A stretch of 6,022 nucleotides of DNA. It comes from Kiritimatiellia bacterium. Lineage in GTDB: Bacteria; Verrucomicrobiota; Kiritimatiellia; UBA8416; SLMC01. How positions within the stretch are numbered: the stretch's first letter is position 1; the number at the start of each line of letters is the position of its first letter. The stretch spans positions 1 to 6,022 of the forward strand of contig SLMC01000404.1 of NCBI GenBank assembly GCA_007133745.1, written 5' to 3'. The translations under genes and the position numbers were made by a program. Shown here piece by piece: positions 1 through 4,870 of this stretch. The notes under the pieces were generated by a model. That model did no database searches. It had not been told where the DNA came from and worked only from the letters and a program-made list of their open reading frames with translations.

Positions 1-383
1 ACAGCGCGCTGATGAAAAGCCTGATGGAAACGGTCGACTCGCCCCATGCGGGCGTTCTGTGGGACGTACACCATCCCTATCGCATGCTCGGCGAAGCGCC
101 GGAAACCACCTGGTCCGCGCTGGCCCCCTGGATCGCCTACACCCACGTCAAGGATTCCCGGCCTAAACCCGCCGAAAACGGCAAGATCGACTTCGATTAC
201 TGCCTGACCGGCCAAGGCGACATTCCGCTCGACCGAATTCTGGCTACGCTCAAGCGTGGCGGCTACAACGGCTGGCTCACCTACGAATGGGAAAAAGTCT
301 GGCATCCGGAAATTCCCGAGCCCGACATAGCCTTCCCCGTCTATGCGACGCACATGCGCAAGCTGCTGGCCGAAAACATTTGA
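1..383 (+). CDS. Sugar phosphate isomerase/epimerase-like protein, C-terminal part (5'-truncated)
   Basis: The reading frame is open from the first bases and stops at TGA 381-383, giving about 126 residues; the true start lies left of the window. The visible part resembles the C-terminal half of the xylose-isomerase-like TIM-barrel family (AP endonuclease 2 / IolE-like sugar isomerases and epimerases). Diagnostic pieces in order are GVLWDVHHP (a metal-ligand Asp/His strand), YTHVKDSRP (the HxKD metal-binding strand), the GQGDIPLDRIL segment that usually follows, and GYNGWLTYEWEK, whose Glu is the usual last metal ligand. Such enzymes bind a divalent metal and interconvert keto and aldo sugars or epimerise them in the cytoplasm; the substrate cannot be told from this fragment. 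It converges on coaX across a gap of about 170 bp. The family call is solid, the specific function unknown. Confidence 0.85.
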   Translation, partial: SALMKSLMETVDSPHAGVLWDVHHPYRMLGEAPETTWSALAPWIAYTHVKDSRPKPAENGKIDFDYCLTGQGDIPLDRILATLKRGGYNGWLTYEWEKVWHPEIPEPDIAFPVYATHMRKLLAENI

Positions 384-555
384 TCATCGCCAGGATCATT
401 GTCGACGAAGATCGGGACAAGGACAGGTACGACGATGGAGTTTGAAGCGGTGGCGTTTACGAGGCGGTTCACGTCGGAGGAAGAGGCATGGCGCTCTCGT
501 CTGTTCCGTAAACTTTGCCGTCAACTGCATCGAAACTAACCCATCTTTACCTGGA
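384..555. other. Convergent intergenic gap
   Basis: This stretch separates the plus-strand isomerase stop from the minus-strand coaX stop. Apart from the doubtful 34-codon ORF at 435-539 it holds no recognisable element. No strong stem followed by a T-run was found for either converging gene; a 5-bp pairing CATCT (542-546) with AGATG (558-562) overlaps the coaX stop but is too weak to call. Confidence 0.5.
435..539 (+). CDS. Tiny ORF of 34 residues, possible transposase N-terminal remnant
   Basis: An ATG at 435 opens a 34-codon frame ending in TAA 537-539, between two convergent genes. A weak AGG lies about 8 bases upstream of the ATG. The product begins MEFEAVAFTRRFTSEEEAW. The segment FTRRFTSEEEAW is reminiscent of the extreme N-terminus of IS1595-type transposases (pattern F..RF.SEE.C..YL), but the following RWP and CPxC zinc-ribbon residues are missing and none of the other plus frames continues the match. 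It could be a decayed insertion-sequence end or a chance ORF. The call rests on pattern memory alone and is weak. Confidence 0.2.
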   Translation: MEFEAVAFTRRFTSEEEAWRSRLFRKLCRQLHRN

Positions 556-1347
556 TCAGATGAGATTCAGCCGGTAGATACGGCCGATACCGTAGAGCGT
601 AAGGTCGGGATCGAACACGAACGGCAAATCGACTTGTTCCAGCACCCAGCGCGCGTAACCGCCTGTGGCGCACAAAGTCGCGGACGCCGCGTTCAAGTCG
701 CTGCGAATCCTTTCGACAATCGCCGCCACCATGCCGCCATAGCCGACCTTGGCCCCGATACGCATCGCCGCGACCGTGCTGCGCCCGATCGCGCCGCGTC
801 CGCCCCCGCCCCCCAACGCAATGCGCGGCAACAGCGCGGTCCGTTCGCACAGATAATCGGTCATCAGCGGCAGTCCCGGCGCAATGACGCCACCCACGTA
901 GGCGCCTTGCGCGGAGACAATGTCGAAGGTGACCGCCGTACCGAAATCCGCCACAATCACCGGCGCGCCATAACGGGCGACCGCGCCGCAAGCGTTGGCC
1001 AAGCGATCGGCGCCAATGCGGGCGGGCTTCGGATAATCCACCGTTACGCCAAGTTCAAGGGTATGCCGCACAAGCAACGGCGCGCGACCTGTCGCTTTTT
1101 TCAGTTGCCGCGTCCAAACCGGCATCGCTTTCGGAACCACGGAACACAATGCGGAACCGGCAACAGCGGCCCGGCCCATGGCCGAGCGAATGGTCTGCGC
1201 GATACGCGCAGGGTTCTGTTCGGCGCCGGACAGCCGCTCGACATTCCACACGCGCTCGCCCCGCACCAAGGCGACCGATGTGCTGGTGTTGCCCACGTCC
1301 ACCGCCAGACAAATCGAATCGCCTTGAAAAAGAAGCGTCCGCATCAT
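556..1347 (-). CDS. coaX: Type III pantothenate kinase
   Basis: CoaX phosphorylates pantothenate to 4'-phosphopantothenate using ATP, the first committed step of coenzyme A synthesis, in the cytoplasm. From the ATG at 1347 the protein has 263 residues, normal for the family. It is an ASKHA-fold kinase with all the signature pieces: DVGNT (17-21, phosphate-binding loop), GADR (112-115, with the Asp thought to act as catalytic base), DFGTAVT (134-140, second phosphate motif), GGVIAPG (152-158) and GRSTVAAMRIG (188-198). The start at 1347 is chosen over an in-frame ATG at 1413 because it has a purine-rich AGGGAGGGGG just upstream, places DVGNT at the usual distance, and gives an ATGA overlap with the nadC stop. 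The 1413 start would add 22 unrelated residues from inside nadC. A second ATG follows at 1344. It is the last gene of the minus-strand cluster. Type III enzymes are typically insensitive to CoA feedback and need a monovalent cation (family knowledge). Confidence 0.96.
   Translation of the reverse strand: MMRTLLFQGDSICLAVDVGNTSTSVALVRGERVWNVERLSGAEQNPARIAQTIRSAMGRAAVAGSALCSVVPKAMPVWTRQLKKATGRAPLLVRHTLELGVTVDYPKPARIGADRLANACGAVARYGAPVIVADFGTAVTFDIVSAQGAYVGGVIAPGLPLMTDYLCERTALLPRIALGGGGGRGAIGRSTVAAMRIGAKVGYGGMVAAIVERIRSDLNAASATLCATGGYARWVLEQVDLPFVFDPDLTLYGIGRIYRLNLI
1344..1347 (-). promoter_or_regulatory. ATGA stop/start overlap, nadC-coaX
   Basis: On the minus strand the nadC stop TGA (1346-1344) is nested in the coaX start ATG (1347-1345), with a strong purine tract (AGGGAGGGGG) immediately upstream inside nadC. 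This is the classic layout for termination-reinitiation coupling and fixes the coaX start. Confidence 0.85.
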
Positions 1348-2216
1348 GCCCCCTCCCTGTCCGGCTCGATCTCCAGCGACAAATCGGCGGCGAGCGGCGA
1401 GTGCGTCAGGCATCCCAGCGAGATGGCGTCCACGCCCGTTTGCGCAACGGCATCAACTGTCTCCAGCGTGATTCCGCCCGAGGCTTCCAGTCGGCTTCCG
1501 CCCTTGCACAAGGCGACACAACGCCGCATGGTCTCCGGCGTCATGTTATCGAGCAAAATCCACTCGGGCGCCCCGTTCAGCGCATCCGCCAGTTCGGCTT
1601 CGGTTTCCACTTCTATTTCAATGGCTAGACCCGGAAACGTGTTGCGACAATGCCGGACAGCATCCGCCAAGCTCTTGCGACCCGATCCGGCCCACAGGGC
1701 CCGATGATTGTCCTTGATCAGAATCCGGTCGTAGAGGCCCATGCGATGATTGACACCGCCGCCGCAGAGCACGGCATATTTATCGAGCGCGCGCAAGCCG
1801 GGCGCGGTTTTGCGCGTATCGAGCACGGCCACGCCATAGCGGTCTGCAATCTCGGTAAAACGCCGGGTTAACGTGGCAATCCCGGTCATGCGCTGCATAA
1901 AATTCAATGCCGTCCGTTCCGCCGTTAAAATGGAACGGGCGGCCCCGCTTACGGTCAACAGCGCCTGGCCGGTCGCGGCTCTTTCGCCGTCCCGCACGAG
2001 CGTTTCACAGGTCAGCCCCGGATCCGTCTGGCGAAAGCACTGCGCCGCCACGGGCCCGCCCGATACCGTCACCGGATGGCGCGCCAGAATCGCGGCTCGG
2101 CACGCAACCTGTTCCGGCACGAGCGCCAGCGAGGTCACGTCGCCGGGACCGATATCCTCCTCCAGCGCGCGCCGAACCATCTCCAAAACGCATGGGTCCG
2201 CAGCAATATCGTTCAT
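1344..2216 (-). CDS. nadC: Nicotinate-nucleotide diphosphorylase (carboxylating), quinolinate phosphoribosyltransferase
   Basis: NadC converts quinolinate and PRPP to nicotinate mononucleotide, CO2 and pyrophosphate, the entry from the de novo route into NAD. With the ATG at 2216 the product has 290 residues, matching the family. Visible landmarks: ALEEDIGPGDVTS (17-29), RTALNFMQRMTGIAT (101-115), DTRKTAPGLR (133-142), the NHRMGLYDRILIKDNH stretch (156-171), EIEVE (200-204), ILLDNM (220-225), EASGGI (244-249) and GVDAISLG (261-268). These supply the Arg/Lys/His cluster for quinolinate and the acidic and glycine-rich strands for PRPP. The frame is open to an ATG at 2378, but those 54 extra residues lie inside the ABC ATPase gene and do not look like NadC. 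The 2216 ATG overlaps the ATPase stop as ATGA; its Shine-Dalgarno is poor (GGAG about 12 bases away), consistent with translational coupling. An in-frame ATG at 2234 is a less likely alternative. Confidence 0.97.
   Translation of the reverse strand: MNDIAADPCVLEMVRRALEEDIGPGDVTSLALVPEQVACRAAILARHPVTVSGGPVAAQCFRQTDPGLTCETLVRDGERAATGQALLTVSGAARSILTAERTALNFMQRMTGIATLTRRFTEIADRYGVAVLDTRKTAPGLRALDKYAVLCGGGVNHRMGLYDRILIKDNHRALWAGSGRKSLADAVRHCRNTFPGLAIEIEVETEAELADALNGAPEWILLDNMTPETMRRCVALCKGGSRLEASGGITLETVDAVAQTGVDAISLGCLTHSPLAADLSLEIEPDREGA
2213..2216 (-). promoter_or_regulatory. ATGA stop/start overlap, ABC ATPase-nadC
   Basis: The ATPase stop TGA (2215-2213) overlaps the nadC ATG (2216-2214) on the minus strand. 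Because nadC lacks a well-spaced Shine-Dalgarno, its translation probably depends on ribosomes finishing the ATPase gene (inference). Confidence 0.8.
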
Positions 2217-3406
2217 GACTCGGGTTGACTCCATTGGCAGGGCATGTAGCAGGGACCGGCCGCCGTTTTCTCGGCTTCCACCACAACGGGAAAGCCATGA
2301 TCCAACCGGTGGTAGTTCGTCTTGTGATCGGCAGAATGAACCGAAAACGAAAACAGATAGGCGCCCGTGGCCAGACAAACCGGATTCAAGGTCAAGCGCA
2401 ACCGCCCCTCGCCCGCGACTTCGGGCACGGCAAAGCGTTCCAACTGCGTATTGTTTCCGTAGATCAGGCGCCCGCCGCGATCGGATACCGAAAAGCCGAA
2501 CACCGGATTCTCCACACGTTCGGCCGCCCGGTAGCGAATCTCGGCCGTTAGAGTCCGCCCCCAGCGAAACGCCGAAGTCTTTTGGCCGTCTTCATCCAGG
2601 AACGCGACATCCTCAATTTTGATTTCGCCGGTGCCCCACTCGCGCGCCAGCTCGCCCGCACCCTGCTGCGCCGACAGCACGCGGTAGCGATTGACCATGC
2701 CTTCGGCATCGCCCGTGCCGAGAACCGTCCCGTTGTCCAGCAACATGATCCGGTCGCTGATCGACTGAATGGTCGCCAAATCGTGAGAGACCATCAGCAT
2801 GGTCTTGCCGCGTTCCTTGAACTCGGCCATCTTTTTCATGCACTTGCCCTGAAAGTCGGCATCGCCCACGGACAGCGCTTCGTCGATCAGCAAAATGTCG
2901 GGATCCACTTCGACCGCCACGGCAAAGCCCAGCCGGACATACATGCCCGACGAATAATGGCGAACAGGCTGATCGATGTAGTTTTCGATGCCGGCGAAAT
3001 CGACAATGGCGTCGAACCGTCGTCTCATGATCTTGCGCGACAGGCCCATGATGGCGCCGTACAGGAAAACGTTCTCGCGTCCGGTCAAATCCGGATGAAA
3101 TCCGGCCCCGAGTTCGAGCAGGGAGGAAATCGTTCCGCGTGTGGCGACCGTTCCGGACGTCGGCGTCATCGCGCCCGCCGCAATGGACAGCAGCGTGCTT
3201 TTCCCCGATCCGTTCGCGCCGATAATGCCCAGCGTCTCGCCTGCCCGCACCTCGAAACACACGTCGCTCAGGGCGTCGAACGCGCGGCCGGCCCGACCGA
3301 AGCGAATCCAATCCATGGCCAGCGCCTTCAGCGTGCGTCCGCCGCCGGGCCGCAACCGAAAGGTCTTGGTCACATGCTCCATCGCTATGGCCGGCTTGTC
3401 CTTCAT
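2213..3406 (-). CDS. ABC transporter ATP-binding protein of polysaccharide exporter, Wzt-like with C-terminal glycan-binding domain
   Basis: This is the nucleotide-binding subunit of an ABC-2 exporter for lipid-linked O-antigen or a similar glycan, acting at the inner-membrane cytoplasmic face. From the ATG at 3406 it has 397 residues. The N-terminal ATPase shows Walker A GANGSGKST (63-71), the Wzt/TagH/KpsT-type ELGAGFHPDLTGREN segment (99-112), signature YSSGM (151-155), Walker B ILLIDEAL (171-178) followed by SVGD, and the switch His in SHD (near 208). From about residue 260 (GTGEIKIEDVAFLDEDG) a beta-sandwich Wzt C-terminal domain follows (VENPVFGFSVSDRGG, Y/FSFSVHSAD); in E. coli O8/O9a homologues it recognises the capped chain end. 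The 3406 start is preferred for its AAGGA at 3414-3418, 7 bases away. In-frame ATGs at 3421, 3427, 3451 and 3463 exist; 3451 (GGGG upstream) is the main alternative. The partner permease lies upstream, past a repeat-filled gap. 'wzt' is apt as a family name, but the exported glycan is unknown. Confidence 0.93.
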   Translation of the reverse strand: MKDKPAIAMEHVTKTFRLRPGGGRTLKALAMDWIRFGRAGRAFDALSDVCFEVRAGETLGIIGANGSGKSTLLSIAAGAMTPTSGTVATRGTISSLLELGAGFHPDLTGRENVFLYGAIMGLSRKIMRRRFDAIVDFAGIENYIDQPVRHYSSGMYVRLGFAVAVEVDPDILLIDEALSVGDADFQGKCMKKMAEFKERGKTMLMVSHDLATIQSISDRIMLLDNGTVLGTGDAEGMVNRYRVLSAQQGAGELAREWGTGEIKIEDVAFLDEDGQKTSAFRWGRTLTAEIRYRAAERVENPVFGFSVSDRGGRLIYGNNTQLERFAVPEVAGEGRLRLTLNPVCLATGAYLFSFSVHSADHKTNYHRLDHGFPVVVEAEKTAAGPCYMPCQWSQPES

Positions 3407-3413
3407 GCAAACA

Positions 3414-3418
3414 TCCTT
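3414..3418 (-). promoter_or_regulatory. Ribosome binding site for the ABC ATPase gene
   Basis: AAGGA on the minus strand sits 7 bases upstream of the ATG at 3406-3404. It is the best-placed Shine-Dalgarno among the five candidate ATGs and decides the start in favour of a 397-residue product. Confidence 0.6.
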
Positions 3419-3471
3419 CATCGCCATTTGATACGTTTTTTTCCCGTCCATAAAAAACCCCATTCGCGCAT

Positions 3472-3615
3472 ATTAGCGTGATTAGCGGGCTTTCTTTTCT
3501 TCTGCCTTCAGTATCTTCGTTGCCTTCTGTTCAAAAAAACTTCTCCGTGCCTCCGTGTCTCCGTGGTTGTTCCGTCTGATTTGGTTGCGGCTTTGCCACG
3601 CTGAGTCCTCCGTGG
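3472..3615. repeat. Composite of short tandem/dispersed repeat motifs between the exporter genes
   Basis: The gap of about 255 bp between the permease stop and the ATPase start is filled with three kinds of short repeats. ATTAGCG occurs at 3472-3478 and 3481-3487 (9-bp period). TGCCTTC occurs at 3503-3509 and 3521-3527, flanking a related TATCTTCGT. CTCCGTG occurs at 3543-3549, 3551-3557 and 3559-3565 in exact 8-bp register, with a fourth copy at 3608-3614 beyond a 42-base spacer. On the minus strand the 8-bp unit reads CACGGAG. I recall the same ACGGAG-type strings as dispersed intergenic repeats in planctomycete-like and candidate-phylum genomes, where they give spurious ORFs containing TTETRRHGE-like peptides; exactly such an ORF (3508-3756, minus) is seen here. 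No function is known to me. Confidence 0.75.
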
Positions 3616-3661
3616 TAAACATTCCCTTGTTTTAAAGAGCAGGGCCAGCATGATTAATGCG

Positions 3662-4450
3662 CTAAAGCTCGTCCGCGAATTTGTTTTCCGACCCCCGAAA
3701 CAACGCCTGCCCCGCCAGCAAAACAGCCCAGCACATCGCGAACGACACCCAGACATGCTCCGCGCCCGGGATGGGTTCCGACATCAACGCGTAGCGGTAC
3801 GCGGACAGCACGCCGCTCATCGGATTCAGAAACACGGCCGAGCGCCAGGCGGCGGGCAGAATATCCATCTGAAAATCAATGGAATAAAAGACCGGGCTCA
3901 TGAAAAACCATGCCAGCGTGCCCACGCCGATCGCATGCTCCGTATCCTTGAAGAACACATGGCTCGCCGAAATCGCCAGCGACAGGCCCAGACATAACGC
4001 GCATTGACTCGCCATGACCAGCGGCAATATCCAAACGGACTGGAATTCCGATCTCATGATCAACAGAAAGCCCAGCAGCACAACGAACGTCAACAGGAAG
4101 TTGACCGCATTGGCCAGAACCGTCGACACAGGCAGAATATGACGAGGAAACGCGGTTTTCTTGATCAAATTGCCGTTTCCGGCAATGGCGTTGAGCGAGT
4201 CGTTCAGACACATGACCAGAAACTGCCACACGACGATGCCCACCACCAGAAACTGAAGAAAATCATCGCGGCCCAAATTCCATTTCATGATCCGGGCGAA
4301 CACCGAATAGATCACAATCATGAACAAGGGCGAAAGCAGCGTCCAAAAAAAGCCCAAGGCGGAATTCTTGTAGCGGATTTTGAGATTCCGCCCGATCAGA
4401 ATGCCCAACAGCTCCCTGCGTTCGTAAATATCTCTAAAAAAAGTCGGCAC
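3662..4450 (-). CDS. ABC-2 type polysaccharide export permease, Wzm-like
   Basis: This is the membrane subunit of the ABC-2 glycan exporter; it would pair with the Wzt-like ATPase to move a lipid-linked polysaccharide across the inner membrane. From a GTG at 4450 the protein has 262 residues, the usual Wzm/KpsM/TagG size. After an amphipathic N-terminus (about 1-25) comes the family motif RYKNSALGFFWTLLSPL (26-42) leading into membrane helix 1. Further hydrophobic segments lie near 66-87, 111-132, 138-165, 173-193 and 232-252, six in all. FPRHILP (101-107) and LNPMSG (208-213) are typical of the family. The start is chosen because a perfect AGGAGG (4460-4465) sits 9 bases upstream of GTG; the in-frame ATGs at 4468, 4492, 4504 and 4612 have no Shine-Dalgarno and would add 6 to 54 basic residues not expected in Wzm. 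It is the first gene of the minus-strand cluster, so its promoter should lie in 4451-4870. The exported glycan is unknown. Confidence 0.92.
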   Translation of the reverse strand: MPTFFRDIYERRELLGILIGRNLKIRYKNSALGFFWTLLSPLFMIVIYSVFARIMKWNLGRDDFLQFLVVGIVVWQFLVMCLNDSLNAIAGNGNLIKKTAFPRHILPVSTVLANAVNFLLTFVVLLGFLLIMRSEFQSVWILPLVMASQCALCLGLSLAISASHVFFKDTEHAIGVGTLAWFFMSPVFYSIDFQMDILPAAWRSAVFLNPMSGVLSAYRYALMSEPIPGAEHVWVSFAMCWAVLLAGQALFRGSENKFADEL

Positions 4451-4459
4451 GCGTTCTCG

Positions 4460-4465
4460 CCTCCT
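4460..4465 (-). promoter_or_regulatory. Consensus ribosome binding site (AGGAGG) for the permease, selecting a GTG start
   Basis: A perfect AGGAGG on the minus strand is followed by 9 bases and then GTG (4450-4448). It lies just inside the upstream ATG candidate at 4468, so an ATG-only ORF caller would place the start too far upstream. Confidence 0.8.
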
Positions 4466-4690
4466 CATTGTAAACCGAATCGACAAGGACATTTCCAAAC
4501 GCATGGTAAAAATGCAAGGCAAAACCGAGCGGCTTTTACGCTTGTTATTTGGGCCTCGCTGTGTTCTTTTAGCGAACTTACGACTTTCGGCGGCATTTTT
4601 TTCATTGTTCACCGGGTATTATGCGAATCCGCCATGAACCCGCCCCCTCGACCTACAGGGCGATTGTTTTTGCGCGGGCGCTTACACAAG

Positions 4691-4706
4691 GCGGGCTGAC
4701 GCCCGC
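4691..4706. repeat. Short GC-rich hairpin
   Basis: GCGGGC (4691-4696) and GCCCGC (4701-4706) are perfect complements around a TGAC loop. No T-run follows on either strand, so it is not a standard intrinsic terminator. The left arm has a second copy within GCGCGGGCGC at 4672-4681, giving an alternative pairing. Confidence 0.5.
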
Positions 4707-4711
4707 AACCC

Positions 4712-4782
4712 AGAGGTCAGAGGACAGATGTCAGAAGTCGGAAATTCAGAAACTGACCTCCGCCCTCTGTCCTCTGACCTCT
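4712..4782. repeat. 17-bp perfect inverted repeat made of two opposed heptad arrays
   Basis: AGAGGTCAGAGGACAGA at 4712-4728 is repeated as its exact reverse complement at 4766-4782. Each arm continues inward as a degenerate 7-bp array. On the plus strand GGTCAGA, GGACAGA, TGTCAGA and AGTCGGA occupy 4715-4742. On the minus strand, from 4779 down to 4752, GGTCAGA, GGACAGA, GGGCGGA and GGTCAGT follow in exact register. The arms meet around an AT-rich centre near 4743-4751. The RNA could fold into a long hairpin, but no T-run follows. It may be a dispersed repeat element; nothing in it codes for protein. Confidence 0.8.
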
Positions 4783-4870
4783 TAGCCTGACCCATCAATA
4801 CGGGCAGGTTGATTTTTCTTGTTTTTTTTCTGCAGACGGCGGGATTAAGGCGCTAACCCCCTACGTGCTT

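Larger units (their letters stand above)
4451..4870. other. Divergent intergenic region between the permease and uup genes
   Basis: About 420 bp separate the divergent starts at 4450 (minus) and 4871 (plus), so it must hold the promoters for both directions, but I cannot assign a convincing -35/-10 pair. Contents seen: an AT-richer stretch near 4500-4620; a hairpin GCGGGC-TGAC-GCCCGC at 4691-4706 without a T-run; the heptad inverted repeat at 4712-4782; and a T-rich tract at 4811-4831. I see no gene in it; the minus-strand frame open through 4612 is the basic upstream extension of the permease frame. Confidence 0.6.

Noticed and set aside
542..562. Possible terminator stem CATCT/AGATG at the coaX end
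   Set aside because: Only 5 base pairs, overlaps the stop codon and has no T-run.
343..1707. Plus-strand 454-codon open frame
   Set aside because: It lies opposite coaX and nadC, which have full family motifs. The product is Arg/His/Pro-rich without domains, typical of an antisense shadow in GC-rich DNA.
2582..3481. Plus-strand 299-codon open frame opposite the ABC ATPase
   Set aside because: No recognisable domain and low-complexity composition; the minus strand has all the ATPase motifs in the proper order.
3472..3615. CRISPR array
   Set aside because: The repeat units are only 7-9 bp with no spacer structure of about 30 bp and no cas genes nearby.
3508..3756. Minus-strand 82-residue ORF containing a TTETRRHGE-like peptide
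   Set aside because: It is translated from the 8-bp CTCCGTG repeats and overlaps the end of the permease gene in another frame; it looks like a repeat-derived spurious ORF.
4613..4640. Minus-strand CATAAT as a -10 box for the permease
   Set aside because: No -35-like hexamer lies at 16-18 bases; a single 5-of-6 match is expected by chance.
4691..4706. GCGGGC/GCCCGC hairpin as intrinsic terminator
   Set aside because: There is no T-run on either side and no gene converges on it from either direction; kept only as a hairpin repeat.
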